From Onchocerca lupi (lineage: Eukaryota; Nematoda; Chromadorea; Rhabditida; Onchocercidae): a DNA stretch of 64,000 bases. Positions 23,549 to 38,900 of this stretch are shown here, piece by piece. The translations under genes were made by a program, and so were the position numbers. Under the pieces are notes generated by a model. It did not search any database, had not been told where the DNA came from, and was given only the letters and a program-made list of their open reading frames with translations. The DNA is taken from NCBI GenBank assembly GCA_028564675.1, contig JAOVVO010000102.1:62001-126000 (forward strand), written 5' to 3'. Each line of letters begins with the position of its first letter. Position 1 is the first letter of the stretch.

Positions 23549-24710
23549 GAAAACAAAATTCTCTTTTCATCTTCTCGAATCTAATATCCATTTTATCATA
23601 TCAAATCTAAAATCTATTTAGAAATGATTTAAAAGCTAAATTAAATTGCATTTACTTTAAAAATATTTTAATTTATGGTTTACATTATTAAAATCATGAT
23701 TTTGCCAGGTTGCATATTTATAGTTAATTATCAAAATTATCTCTTTCAATAATTTTTCTTCTCTGTTAAAAACAAAACTCCATTTATATCCTATCAAATC
23801 TAATATCTATCTTATCAAATCCAGTATCTCTTCAACTTTATTAAATTTAATAGAAATGATATGAAAGATAAATTACCTATAAATTGCATTTTTTTTAAAT
23901 GATATTTTGATTTATGTTAACATTATTGAATTTTTGATTTTCTATGATTGCATTTTATATTTAATTCCAAAATTATCACTTTCTGACGCAAATTAGTTCT
24001 TTAATATTCTATAAATTGCAATCATTTACGTCATCACCGTAGAGCAACTATTTATGAAAGAGTTAAACAAATCAACCAATAATTATTGTCATCAATTTAA
24101 ATCTGATATTTCCTTCATTGAACTGATTTCAATAATTACTGTTAGCTATGGTACCTACAGTATGCCAAGTAATGTATGATTTCAAATAATTCATTCTATT
24201 ATTTCGATTATTATTAGTGATTTCCATTATTATCAATGATATTATTCTATTACTATCAATGATAAATATAAATGATGCATTAATATTAATCATCAAAGTT
24301 ATCTCTTTATGACGTAAATCATTTATCAATATTCTAATAAATTGCAATTATTTACGATATTTGCTCAATAATTATTTCATATTTTATTGCCTTCAAAAAA
24401 AAAAAAAAAAAAATGAAAATATCTTCATCCGTTTAACCTGATACTATTTTTATCAGTGATAGCTGATTACGTCAGGTGGTTATTTATTAAAGAGTTGGAT
24501 TAATTAGCTAATAATTATTTTCAACAAGTTAAACCTAAAAATACTTCTTTCAAAGATTGATTTCAATAATTAATGCCAGCTATGATATTTATAGCATGCC
24601 AAGTGGTAAGCGTTGATTCAATGAAATATAGTAATCAACTCAAATTTTTTACTTCCCATAAAATGCCATTTTTATCAGTGATAGCTGATAACATAAGGTG
24701 ATCATTTGTC
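23549..24710. repeat. Nested local tandem duplications
   Basis: The segment 23549-23750 is repeated imperfectly at 23769-23983 (ACAAAATTC..TATCAAATCTAA..AAATTGCATTT..TTACATTATT..AAAATTATC). The tail of the second copy is repeated near 24288-24380. A further unit at about 24034-24178 (AAAGAGTT..AATAATTATT..TGATTTCAATAATTA..GCTATG..GCATGCCAAGT type) recurs at about 24460-24605. Nothing coding is seen. The copies differ by many substitutions, so the duplications are old. Confidence 0.65.
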
Positions 24711-26791
24711 GCACAGAAACTTATCATATTCTAGTGTTTTTAAACTTGAAACAATATAAAAATGGGAAAAAAAGCGCAAAAAATAAAATAAAAATGGCAA
24801 AAAAATCGTAAAAATTAAAAAAATATCAACTATTATAGATTACATTTTAATCAAAATTTTCAATTTAAATGTAAAAAGTTAAAATCCGATGGAATATTGG
24901 CTAAATGAATGAAGAAATTAAAATATTTTTCATTTTCTATGCCTGATAATTTTGAATTATGCGTTTAATTAGGCTTATTTCGAAAAGAAACAATTCATTA
25001 CAAAGTTTTTTCCAAATCGTTTCAGCAAAATATTACCTAGAAAATCCATTTATATTTTTAAATTTAAGTTTTAAAAATTAACAACAAATTCAGCTTTTTT
25101 ATTTCTGTTTTATTACTTTGCAAAATTATTGCTTTTCAAATATTATTTTAATCGAAAATCAAAACAAATCCAATGCTTTTATAACAATGGAAAGTTAAAT
25201 TTTTTAACAAATACTGTTTTAATTACCTTTTTTCTTGGTAATATCATTTACTTACTTACCTGATGACCCCTTTTAGTTGGAATAGTTTGAAAATTGTAAA
25301 TTGTTAAAATATCTTAAATGGCTTATTTTCATTATGAACTTTTGTATTGGAAATTATTTGAAACATATTTTTATTTATTACTATCAGAATTTGAAATGCT
25401 AAATATTGCAAGGCATTTTAAATATATATAAATAACTTTGTAAAAATTATATTCAACAAAAGAAATTTAATTTTGTTTTTCATCTTTCTGTTACATTAAA
25501 ATTCAAAAACTTGAAATAGAAAATTTGTAATCACCATTTCAAACTTCTTAACTACTTTTACGATTTTTTTTAAAAGAAAACTTTTAATTTTCATTTTTAT
25601 TATTTCATTTTTCTGTTTATACATAACTATGACAAATTTTTCCAACATATGGAACTTAACTTTCTTCATTTTTTTTTTTTTAACGCTATCATTCTTTCCA
25701 AAAATTTGATAAATAGTATTTTAAATTTATTAGCGATTTCTTTTTGGAATTTTTTGGAAAAAATTTTTTAGTTTTCATTTGTATTGCTTTAAATTTTTTA
25801 GTAATATTTTTTTTTTTTAGACAAGAAGAAATATTTGTATAAAATTTGACGATTTTATCATTTATTTACATTTCAAACAATTTATTAAAATTATATATTC
25901 ACTTAAAAATTGGATATTTTAATTATTACTATCAAAATTGGAATTCATTTAAATTTATTAAATACTAGATGCTTATAATTTTTAGGAATGTTTCGAAAAA
26001 TTTTTCCTTGTAAATAAGCACAACTAAAACATTATTTAATAAACAAAGTTATAATTTTTTGATAAAATTGCTGAAAAATGATAAAATTATAATCATTTTT
26101 TCCATTTATCACTTTTTCTGAGCTTTGTTGGGTTTCTTTCTTTTTCTTTTCCTTTTTTTTTAAATTATCAAAGCTGCAATTGCTTCTATTATGTTCATCA
26201 AAAAATTTGCTGAAATTTATATATATGCTCATTTCTTTACTTTTTAATAAAATTTTTCCAATTTTTCAAAGTTTACTTAAAAGCAAAATAATGAGTATTG
26301 AATTAATAGGAATTAAATTTTAGTTGAAAATTAAAGAGAAAAAAAAAACCTTTGAGAAACAAAATAATTTTTATGTGTACGGTACTAATCGATCATAATG
26401 AACTGCGATAATTAAGATGACAAAATCACTGATTAAAATTTTCTCTTACTTGATTGTCTGATAATTGACGATGATAATGCATTATAGTTATTAAGATTGT
26501 GAAGCCACTAATTAAAATTTTTCCTCATCTGAAGTACTTTTTGATTTTTTAGTTGCTGTAATATAGCTATTCTATTTGTTCATACTGCATTATCATTAGA
26601 AATTATCAGTGTTAAATTAATTTCCAATTCAATTTAAACTTTTCCAATGTTTGACTCGCATTTCATAATTAAATCATTTCGCATGCTTTATAAACTTATT
26701 ATTTTGAATTAAATTAATATTTCTAATTTCTATCTGTTCTGAAATATAATATTACCTGTTTACGATTGAAAATAAGATTTTTCAATGTTTT

Positions 26792-27012
26792 TAATAAAAA
26801 CTTATCACCATCATAATCGTTTTCCAAGTTTTTCAAAGTTCCAAGTTTCCTCATCTTCTCCAACTTAATCACTTTTTGTCGTTTCTAATGACAAAATTCA
26901 AAAGAAACTTATCGCCACCATCATCACTTTTCAAGTTCATCCAAGTTCCTCGAAGATTTTTTTCTTTTCTTATCCAACCTAATTAGCATCTATCTTTTCT
27001 AATGATAAAATG
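26792..27012. repeat. Tandem duplication, about 105-110 bp unit, two copies
   Basis: Copy 1 (26792-26896) and copy 2 (26900-27012) share AAACTTATCRCCAYCATMATC, CAAGTT..CCAAGTTCC and TTTTCTAATGAYAAAAT in order. A similar weaker pair (about 26390-26460 and 26480-26545) lies just upstream. No coding potential. Confidence 0.6.
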
Positions 27013-27382
27013 TATCAACTTATCTGATAATCCTCTCCCTCAGTTAAAAAAAACTTTTCAACTTGACATGTCAACTAATAGAAAAATTTAAATAAATTTT
27101 TAGATATAATTAATTTAATTAGGACAAATCCATTATCAACCTATATCATGAAATTATCGTGAAGAGAATATCTTAATGTTCAGTAACTGATAAGAGGAAA
27201 GTCTGAATTTATATGATTCTGTGTTGCTGATTAATTATACATTTGTTAATCACAATATGAAAAGGATAGAAATCATTTTAGCAAAAGGTATAAACCAAAA
27301 AATTAATTTCATATTAAACTACACTAAATATATCAGTTATTTCCAAAATTTCATCTAAATTATCAGAATAAGCAAATCGAAA

Positions 27383-27620
27383 ATTACGTTGCATGTAATT
27401 GCAAGTTACGCTGCATGATATTGTGCAAGTCTTGCATTAAATGACCATTATTATATCTAAATGAATATTTAAATTATCAAAATAACTTTTATACATTTCT
27501 TTTTTTTACATTATCATTTGCTATATAACAATATGTCTTATGTATAATTGACAAACCGTTTAATGCAAGACTGCATAATGCATGCAGCGTAACTTGCATT
27601 GCAAGACATGCTACGCAATG
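27383..27620. mobile_element. Palindromic MITE-like element
   Basis: About 60 bases at 27383-27443 are repeated in inverted orientation at 27557-27620. The arms share GCAAGTTACGCTGCATG and GTCTTGCATTAAA as exact reverse complements, with small indels elsewhere. The core between them, about 113 bases, is plain A+T-rich and has no ORF. Size, long terminal inverted repeats and lack of coding fit a miniature inverted-repeat element or foldback. I could not define a target-site duplication with confidence. Confidence 0.65.
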
Positions 27621-27639
27621 AAAGAAAAGTAAGAATGAT

Positions 27640-30600
27640 CAAAGTAGTAGTTCGGCATTAGCCATATATAATGGCATTTTGATGTTATTTTTCAACAACA
27701 ACTTATTTGTCTTTTCTCTCTTTCTCTTCTTGGCCAGCCTAGACCTAGGCTACATTTTTAGATGTGTAATTTCTTGGCCAATATGCGTTTCTTTCTAAAT
27801 AACACACGTTATTTTTTATCACCTACGCAACCTTCTAGAATTTTCTTGACTTAATTTATTCAAAATATAATACATTTTTAAAAAATATTATTTATGAGAT
27901 GATAACTTAATTGAAATTAATCAAAAATGCAAATTGAATTTTAAAAAATTTGAAATTGAAATATAAAAATTGGAATTTAACTACTTATCTTTTTGAATCT
28001 TTTGTGAATCAGAAAGTTTCAAATTGCAAATTATATTTCATCAATTTCAAGTATTTTGTTTCAAATATTTTTTCGAAATTCATTTCCAAAAATTAATTGC
28101 ACTAATTTTGCGATTTTATAATTTTATTCATTTTTATTAGTCAAACAAGTTTATAAAATATTTCGTGAAAATTGATGAAATTTTCCAATATTTAATGGTA
28201 AGCATTCAAATGCTTTATTTGCACGATAATTGACTTAATTATTATGAAGGATAATTTAAAATTCAAACAAAAAAAAAAAACAAAACAAAACATAAAACAT
28301 ATTGAAATTTTTCAAAAAATTTTGTTGGAATTCCCAAGCCATAAATCATTAAATTAAACTGATAATAGTTACTCGATATCACTTTAAATATCACATATCA
28401 CGTATTACGCAGTTATTCGGAATTTGATTTTTATTTAAGAAAATATTTGTTGTCTTGAAGATTATCATCATTTAAAAACGTTATTTTGATTATATTAATT
28501 AACTGATACTTAGATAAAAGTTTTAAAACAGTCTTTAAAATTAGCAATTAAAAATTAAAAAAACCAACATAAATTTTACATATCTAATAATAATCGAACA
28601 CGTTTCATTTTAATAAAACTTACGTAACTTACGTGTAAATTTTTACCCATTCGTAAATTGCTTATGACAAAGATAATAATGATAACAATTACCCTTTCTA
28701 TTTTGCATTTAATGCCAACTATAATTAATTTTAATTAATTAATTTCAGTCAATGTTAATTTCAATTATTTACAAAAATGTGACAGAAAATTATGAATATA
28801 TATATATATGTACATTTTATAAGTTTTTATTTATATAAGCATTACTTAATTAAATCGAATATCATAGAAGCTGAAATAAAAATTCAAAAAAAAAAAAGAA
28901 CAAAAATACTATTAAATAAAAATCAAATTTCAAATAATTGCGAAATTCTGAATTACTACGAATAGTTCAAAATGAATATATCTGGTCAATTTGAAAAAAT
29001 TAATATTAATTGAATTTTTTTTAAAGAACTAATAATTGAATTTTTTTTCGAATTTTATTGCTTTTTATAATTTAATCATTCTTTTAAGTGTTATGTCATC
29101 TGTGAATGACGAAGAAAATAAGCAGAATCGAAGTTTTCACAATGATAAATTACTTTTTTTAAAATTCATTGATATATCTGGAAAAAAAGAAAGAAAAATA
29201 AACTGAAAAACAAAAATACTCGAAATTTTAATATTTAAAATGCATTTTGATAGAAATATGCATATTGAAAATGTTTTTCTCATTTATTTATTTCAAATTA
29301 TATGATCAAGATTTTCGAATAAATTCCAATTTTCCATTACTTGAATAACTTCAAGATTATTTCATTATTTCTTGATTAAAAGATTTACTTCTTGAATTGC
29401 TTCATTTTGAAAATTCTCGTTGATCTCGAAAGATCGATATTTAATCTCTCAAGAATTGCTTAAACATGCAACTTGCAAATTTTCATCTCAAAAATATTTG
29501 TCAAATTTCGTTTATTTTTTAAATTATAACAAAATTTAAATGATTTTCTGATCACAATTTGTCCTTTTTTTGTTCTGTTTTTCACTTTTTTGCTGATATC
29601 ATAATATTGCGTGTCTTACGCATTTCTTTTTGCACTTTTTTAAAATTTATTTTTTAATTTTTTTTTAAGGGAAAGTTTTTTGATTTTTGCAGCAAATATT
29701 TTATTTAATCATTATTTTATATCGAATTTTATTTTGCTTTATGAATTATTCAAATTATTCAAGACAATGTAATTTGAGTAAAAATTATCGTAATAAGTTA
29801 ATAAGTTCTTTTTAGTTAATTTTAATAAAATACATATCTTTTTCTTTCGTCCTCTGTTAAATAAAAAATAAAATACCGAATTATTTCTTTCAAATTCATT
29901 CCACAAAATGTTAGGATGGGAAAAAGGAAATGGAATTTGAAAATCGAACAACATTTTAAGTGATAATGGCAAATGACTTTTTATCATTATTCTTTTCTAA
30001 TGTTTAAATACTATTTCTTTCTTTTTTTTGAAAAAAAATGTATTTTGAAAATTTCAAAGAAAAAAAAAACAAAGAGAAATGTTCATTCAATTTTAATTTT
30101 TAATTGCTGAGTTTCTGAATTTAAATTAATAGATGACTTAAAAAAATATATGTAAAAATAAAATAATAAAATATTTTTCATCGAAAATTTTTTTCTTATT
30201 CAAAAATTAGTATATAATAATTATTGTTGCTTATCATAAATGATAAGTGTACTGATTACATAAGTTTACTCTTTTCTTTCTTTTTTATTGCCAAAATTAT
30301 GATATTAAATTTAATAAATTCAAAAAAAGTAATAAATCATCAAAAAACGAATCACATGATTTCTAATTTAATTATTAGTTCCACAGGTATTTTGTGCTAT
30401 TTTTTAATGGAAATTGATTGAACAAATTGAATATTCGATGATAAATTATCGAATTTTGAGATCAAAATTGTGTTTTCCTGAAATGTCAATAAACTACGTC
30501 AATTCTAATTTAATGATTAACAATTTACTTAAAAACATCTAGTGACGTCAATTGTGCAATCAAAATATTTGCTAGAAAAATAAAATTATCGTATTAAGAA

Positions 30601-32790
30601 TTTAAATTAGGCAGAAGAAATCAAAAACATTAACAAGTGATAAATTTCAAATGACAGCAGTTGATAAGATAAAATGATTGATCTGCCTATCGAAAGTTAG
30701 ATGAAAGGATATCGAAAATGTTTTTGATTTTCGATTAATTTTATCAAAATTTATATTAATCAAAAACTTTATCTACGCAAACTTTGAAAAATCCAAAATC
30801 ATAATTAAAATAAAATTTAGTTAAAAAAAAGATTCGGTTTTTTTCGATTTTTATCTCGTTTTATTATTTAATAAAGGTTCGTGTTTATCTTCAAACTCAA
30901 AATTTTTTATTTTTTTGTACTTTTGTTGTTGAAAAAAAAAACTTAAAATAATATCACTAATTATATAATCAAATGAAATCATAAGAAAATGATTGAGTGT
31001 TGGTTTGAATACGAGCTTAATTATTTCATTAATTAAGCATTAATGTAAATCATTTTAATTTATTTTTTTCTCTTTTTCCCTTTCACTCTTAATAACAATC
31101 TACTTGGATACTGTATCCGAAAATGAAAAAAATAATAATAATAAAAATTAAAAGAAATCTGAAAAGGAGAAGTTATTGTATGAGATAATTCCACTTGAAA
31201 TAAGATGAAACTGGAAGAATTAACCTCTGCTATCAATCGAATGATAAAAGATAATAATCAACTCTGGCACTGTATCCAAAAATGAAAAAATCAAAAAATA
31301 AAAATAAAATCTTAAAAATTAGGCGGCAGTAAAGAATGAAGAATAAATATTGAATAAAAAAAGGAAGAAAAAAAGCGACCATCGAAGATGCAATTTTCAA
31401 AAAACGAACCTTTCCTTTTCGATCTCATTAGATTGTAATCAAAAGTTATCTTCAGATCATTTCATATTTCTTATAAATTTGAATTGACAAATGAATTGTG
31501 AAAAGAGATGAAGCTAACGATGGAACATTTGATAAGGGGAAGACGAAAGAAATGGTTGATAAATGATTCCATCAAAAATATCAATTATTTATCTCTCAAT
31601 TTGCTTTTTTTTTCTCTCAAAAAAATAAATTAAAAGAGAAAAATAGAGCAATTATTCAGAAAAGAAAAAAAGAAAAAATAAATAAAAAAAGAAAAAAAAA
31701 CAAAAAATCGATTTTTAAAAATAAAAATTTGAAAAAATTTTTTGCAATAAATTTGCTGATAATTTTTTACTGTTTCCACTTTTGAATATGAATCGAAGGA
31801 AAAAAAAGTTGAAAAAAAAAAACAAGAGTTTGGAAAAGAAAAATAAAAAAATTACTAAAAAAAAAAAGAAAGAAAGAAAAAGATGAATATAAATTTGTTA
31901 AAAACAAGAATTGACGAAATCTAAGAAACGATTTTCTGCAAATGAATTCTACTGAAAATTTCATATTTTTCCAATTTTAATATCAATCAAAATGAAAGTT
32001 GGTGAAAAGAATTTGGCATGTTTTTATCATATTAATTTGAAAATATTTCTGAAAAAGTTATTGTTGACATTTGAAGATTCTTGAAATTTTTCATTTGTGC
32101 ACACTTGTCGTATATTTGAAGAGATTCTAAAACTAATTTAGCATCATCAAAGGTGAATTTATTTATTATTTCTTGTTTGTTTACCATTTTTCTATTTCTA
32201 AAACTTTCGACCAACATCTTTACTTTAATTTTATAACTATAACGAAGAAAAATTTTCTTCCATTATTTTGTTGATTCTTGTAAAATTCGAAAAATTTTCC
32301 AATTTAAATCAAAAACTTCAAAAATAAACATTGCATATTTCTTCTAAACCATTAATTAATTTAAGTTCAAAAATTTTTCGAAACTTATAAGAAGAAATGA
32401 TATGGCAATTTATTTTAATTAATATTCCGTCATTTTTTTAATAAGGAAAAAAATAAAAGTTGAATTAAACGAGCTATGCGAAGCTTCATTAATTATAAAA
32501 GTAAAAAATTGAATATAAGAAATGAAAGAACAATTTTCTTTGCTTTGTTACATTTTGTAAACAAATTTTAAATGACAAAAAAAAAGGAAAAAAAAAGGAA
32601 ATGATAAATTTGTGTTTCATCATTTTTCGCAAATTTAGAAACGAAACTTTGTGTGATTCAAATGAATGAATCAATTTTGACGAAGAAAAATCAAACCAGA
32701 GAATTTTTGTTGAATAAATTTTTCAGAAAGAAAAAATTTCTTTGAGAAAAACTGAAATTTCAAGTATCTAACATTTTGGAAAATTAGAAG
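27640..32790. other. Gene-free A+T-rich spacer
   Basis: Contains homopolymer tracts, poly-purine stretches (about 31620-31880) and a small inverted repeat AGCCTAG-AC-CTAGGCT near 27737-27752. Open frames here are short and of random A+T-rich composition. No recognised exon on either strand. Confidence 0.55.
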
Positions 32791-32800
32791 CTCCATTGAA

Positions 32801-32948
32801 CACTATAAATTTACCAATAAATAATGTTTGCAAATTTACTGATAAATGATATCTACTAGATTTTTGATCAATAAACTATAAGTTTAGCAATAAATGATGC
32901 TTATATGCTTACTGATAAGTGATATCTGCTAAATTTTTGATAATAAAG
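32801..32948. repeat. Tandem duplication, about 74 bp unit, two copies
   Basis: Copies 32801-32875 and 32876-32948 share CTATAA.TTTA.CAATAAATRATG, TTTACTGATAAATGATATCTRCTARATTTTTGAT and the AATAAA end. Non-coding and diverged. Confidence 0.6.
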
Positions 32949-32949
32949 A

Positions 32950-35900
32950 AAAACTTTTCTTTCAATTTTTTTAAAAAAAGGAATTAATTTGTAATTTTTT
33001 TTTCGAAATGCAAAAGACTGTCCATTTCATTTATATTATATTTAAATAAACGATTTTTTTTTGTTCTAAAACGACAATGTGAAAAGACAAAATGCGAGGA
33101 TTTTATAGAAGCTGTAAAAGCAACAAAGTTTGATAGAAAGATTAAATTACCCAAAAACTAATTAAAGTTTTACCGGAAGTTATAAAGGTTAGCTATATAT
33201 TTAAAAATTTTGGTTTAAATCAATTTATTTCATTGTGGTTAGTAAATTAGAATCGAAATTTTATTTCTGATTCTGCTTTTAACTTAGCATTTTGCTGAAT
33301 GTTCAATGATGACAAAATTTTAATTGAATATTTTGTAAAACTAATTCGTTAGTTGTGATAACGATAATAACTTGGATAATTTATGCAGAATTGGCTAAAA
33401 CTTAGTAATGTTATCTTTTGAATTGTGATAATATCTGTGAGGATTCCATATCAATTTAAATCTATAATTGATAATTATTAATTACATTGAATTATGAGAT
33501 CAGGAGAATTAATGAAGAAAATGACTTAATTTTGACATTTTGCAAGGAATTAACATTATTACACATCAACAAACAAAAACTTTTTTCATACAAATTCAAA
33601 GAAAAAAAATCGAAAAAAAATTTAAAAAAAAATGCTAAAAATATGTAATTAAAATAACATACAAAACATATGTAAAATAATATGAGATGAGAAATTAATG
33701 ATTAAAATTACATTTAAATAATTGAGATTTAAAAGAACTTTTTTAAATTTCAATTATTTTAATTCTTTAGAATTTAAAATGTTAAAACTTGTTAATAATT
33801 TTTGTTAATGATTTTAAGACTAAAAGCTTCAAAAGATAATCAATCAACTTGACGCTTTATTTGACAATTTTAAACATCTTATTTAAATTTTAATGACAAA
33901 TGAACAAATTGTCTCAGCTGAAATTTTCGTTTAAAAAATCAAATTAATTTCAAGATATTTGATAAGTGTTCAGTTTTCATTTTAAAATTATTAACAAGTC
34001 TTAATATTTTAAAATCTAAAAATTTAATCATAATTAAATTTTTGAAAAGAAATGATTACGGAATACATATTAGGAATTCGAGTAAGTTATAATGATAAAT
34101 AATAAATAAACTTCTTTCATATATTTCGATATTTGCATTATCAGTAGCAAATTTCGTTTTATCATTGCTATATAAATAAACTTGATAAGAACAAAAAAAA
34201 AAAAAAAAACTTTCCTTTTAAAGATTGCAAGCAATGTCAAAAATGCCAAAAATGACTGAAAATAGTTTGGAAATAATTTTTTTTTTTTGCAAATTATTAA
34301 AAAAAAATAATTGTGGGAATATTTTTTGTGGAATAAATTAGACAAAAATATGTTTATAAATAATTCTCATTAGTAATACTCAAAATATAAGTCTAAAAAA
34401 AAAATTCTTGTTTCATATATTTCTGTTTCAATTTTTATATGAATTATTAGTAATAATTTTAAATTTATTTAGTTTTTTCATTATTTAAAATACTTAAAAA
34501 TTCAATCAGTTAAACTGTATTAGTTGATAAGTAAATTAAAAGCATTTTTTTGAATATTGATTGAAAAAATTATAAAAATAAGATCGAAATAATTAAATAA
34601 TATAAATAGTTATTGTTTTTCGAATTACTTGATTTAATTTAAAATCGAAATTTAATGATTGAATTTCAATGAATGGATTTGAATTTGATTAATTTAATTC
34701 CAAATTTGAAAATTAGTTTCAATTATGATCTATGAAATATGTTTTTGAAAGGAATGAATGAAATATTATAATGTATTGTTTTTCAATCTGATGCTAATTT
34801 TAGTTAATTATTAATAATTTATTTTAATCGAAAACAAGTAATCCACATAAAAATTTAATTCGCATACATAATTTGTAATTAAAATGGAAAAAAATTAAGA
34901 AAGTTAGATCAAAGATCAAATGGTATAAATAAATATTCGAATTAATGATTTAACTAAGAATAGAAATTTGTTTATAAAAGATTTCGAATATAAAATGAAA
35001 TATTATACTAATTAGTAATTACTGAAAATTCAAAGCTTAATATTAATCAGTTTGGAGAAAGAATAAACTATTTCACTGAAATATAAATAATTTAAATATG
35101 TCAAATGTTGAGCATTATTTCAAATAATTTAAATATTTTATAATCATTTCATCTTTAACTGATTTTTATATAATTAATGATTAATTTATACTTATCTCTT
35201 TTTAAATTGCTTAGGTTTGATTGATTCGTCTGATCGATGTGACTGATTGATTTGATTGATTGATCTTTTGGAGGAGATATTTGTGCTCTAAATTGTAGCA
35301 AAATTATTGGATTGTTGACAATTTCGTTGCATGTTATAATCAATTTTTAATTTTGCTATTATTTCAGATGTTAGCATAATTCCAACTTCAGAACTTTAAT
35401 TAATAATTAAAACAATATCGATAAAGTTGAAAAACTATTCAATCATTTTAAAAAATTACGCTTATACTTTAAATTTCATTTATGAATTTTTTTTTAATTC
35501 AATTTGTTAAAAAAACTGCACTTTAATTTATCAAATAATAATCCGAAAAATTGCTGAAAACTTTGAATTGATTAATTAAATTTGAGTCATTACGAAACAA
35601 ACTTAAGTGACAATTTTCATAATATTCTTTCAGATTTTGACAAATTATGAAGTTTTGATTGATCTCACTTTGTAAAGTCCTATCAATCCGATAAATCGAT
35701 CACGATCTGAAGCTATCAGTTTGATATTTTGTTTATCCATCAGTTGTCTTCATTTCTTTCGTTTAAAATTATTACTATTATTTTTCAGCCAAAATGAAAC
35801 TATATGAAATTATCCGAAAAAAATTATGTAAAATTTTATGTAATCATTTAAAAAAATATGCAATTATTTAAAAAAATTGTAATTATTAAAAAAAATTACA

Positions 35901-38900
35901 TATAAAACTATATATGAATTGGAATAAAAAATTTCCTAATGAAAATATTGGAAATGAATTAAATTATACTAATAACTATTATGTAATTTGTTAAATATTG
36001 AAATAAATAAACTTTATTTTCACATTATTATTTTTCTGGTATAATTTAAGCCAATTTCTAATATAATTTAAAATTTAATAAAATTTTCTAAAACGAATTT
36101 CAGTAATCAATATTATTACTATTCTCATTAATTTGTTATTTAATATATCCTTTATTGAAATTCGTTATTTCAAAAAAAAAAAAAAAACAAAAAACGAAAA
36201 AAAAAAAATGACAAAATAAAAAATGGACAAAATCAGCAGTTATCAAGCAGAACAATCTTCGACCAAATGATCCATGGATTAAATGAACAAAAAAAAAAAA
36301 AAAAAAAAGGAAAAGAAAAAAGAAAAACGAAAATTTAAATCCTAATTTTAAATTGTGCAACTTAAATTCTTCCCTTTGATATCCATTAATTTGTTGGCAA
36401 AAATGAATACTTTGGTTTATAATTAATTGTATTTAAATTTTACAACAAATAGATTTCATAATTCTGACTGAAAAAAACTATTTTTCAATATTTTTTAAAA
36501 AATTTCCATCAAAATTGAAAGAATCATAATGCAGCCAAATATTGATAACATTTATATATTGAACTGTAAAATTCTAAGTTTCAGAAACTCAAAAAAGTAT
36601 TTGCCAATTCAAATTCGGAAAAAAAAAAGAATTTAATATTAAATTTGAAAAATCGAGAAAATTTCAAGCATTCTCTGTTCTAAAACTAATAAATTTCTCA
36701 CATTTCTTGCATTTTTTCCCCCAGTTTAAATTGAAATTTCTATAAACAGTTAATATTATAATTACTCTGATCATTTTATCGATAAGCTATCATAATGATA
36801 GTATTTAGTCGATGATTATTGAATTCTTGCTTGCTAAGTTTACTTTGATGAATTTTTGCAATTCATATAAATTTTATATTTAAAAAGAGTTGGGAAAATA
36901 AAATTATTTGATGAAAATCATAATTCACCAGAGATTATCCAAATTTTAAGTTAGCAATTTGAGAAAAGCTTTAGAAATTATCAAATTCATTACACTACGG
37001 AAAAAGTTTTTTTTTTTTACAAAACTTCGAAAGATTAAATATTTTTATCGAAAAAATAATAAAAGGAAAAAGTTGAAATATCTGCTTCATTATATATCTA
37101 ATTTAAAAAGTATCAAATTTATTTTTTCCAATTGCATTTTTTAAATCGATTACTCTATTTTTATTTTTTAAATGAAAAGTTAGTATTGATTAAATCTGAA
37201 GAAAAAAATGACTCGTGACAAATAAATTTTTTTGGATTTCATGAGATACTTAATCAGAAATCGAATATAATAAAATAGAAATTTAATATATTAAAAGTTA
37301 GCTTCAGTAAAATGAACTTTAGTAAAGTGATCTATCATGAATTTAATGGAATGGCCTAAATTTCAATCTGCTTCCTAAATGAATTTTTTAAGACTGAAAA
37401 TAAATCGAAAATTCCTCACCAGGATCGGTAGCCAAGCCAAAAAATAATTATGACAAAAAAATCAATAAATAACTTTAAAAATTATAATTTTTTTCTGCAT
37501 AACAGAGATTTAAAATGAGCATATATTGAAAATTCATTGAATTAATTGTTTTTCAATTCCTGTTTTTGATTTTCAATAAATCTATTGAAAATTTTAAAAA
37601 TTTTTTTCACCATTATAAATTAATCATTAATGATTAGTGATTTACTTTCATAGGTATTCGTATTTTACAACTGCTTGCTTATAATGTTGATCCTTTTGTT
37701 TTGTTTTTTTCAATGTTATGGTAATTTTTAATCAATAGTTAAGGATAAAAAATTTTGGAGAAAACTACAAAATAATTTGTAAATTAGAAAAGCATCTTAA
37801 ATATCGAATAATAATTATTGTACTCAAATACTAAAATAAGAAAACTATATTTACTTTATGCACTGCATACTAATCATGCCAAAACGAAACATTAAAATTA
37901 TACGAAATTTGAAAAAAAAAAGTAAAAAATTAAAAATTAAAAGTTAATAAATTTAAAGATGAAATTACAAACTTAATTTTGTTTTCTTTTTTTTTGCTGT
38001 TATCCATGACCTGAAATGAAATGTCATCATTGCTTTGTTTCATAAATAAAGTAATCCAAAATCCATTTGGCAATGAAAATGAGAAGAAATTTGAAATTTG
38101 ATCGTTTTTTAAAGTTTCTCAAAACTAAAATTAAAATAACTGTTCAATTGAGCATTGGAAAAAAAAAAAAAGAGAAATAAGAGAAAGATAAATAAACGAG
38201 GATGAAAGCGCATTTCGAATAAATCTTTCCATTCCTAAAATTATTTTTTTTTAACAAAAATTAGTTTTATATAATAAATTTAATATTAAAATATATTTAA
38301 ATAGTAAAAAATATTGATTTTTTTAAACTTTAATTTTAAATTCAACAAATAATTGAAAATATTATTAATTATGTGAAGTTAAACATTGTTTAACGACAAG
38401 TTTCACAGCAATTGCTCGATAGTATCGTTTACATTTTAGAAATAGCAGAAATGGGTAAATAGAAAAGATTTCTGCAAATTTTTTTGATGTCTAATTGCAA
38501 CGGATAGATGGAGCGATGATTTCCCGAAAATTCGAATAGCCAACTTTTCCAACCTATTTTTTAAAGTTTTAAAATTTGTTAATTTTAGCAAACTTCTTTT
38601 TTTTTTTCAAAATAAATCATCGAAGTGTAAGCGATTGAAATATTTCACGAAATGATGGCAGCCATTTTTGGAATCAATGGATAATTTGGAAAATTTTGGA
38701 CTTGTCAAAATTTATTTTTGATTGAATTTATTGGAATTTATTTCTATTTGCGAAAATAATCTGAGTTTGGATTTTTTGAAGTTTTCTAAATTTGCATTTG
38801 AAATTTGGATTTCAATTTTGAGCTCGACTTTCTTTTAATTTTGAATTTTTGAATTTTAATTTTTTGAATTCTATTGTATTTCGAATTCGAAAATTTGAAT

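Noticed and set aside
38500..38575. About 40-codon minus frame (WKSWLFEFSGN..) after AAATAG
   Set aside because: No homology and no matching exon; likely chance.
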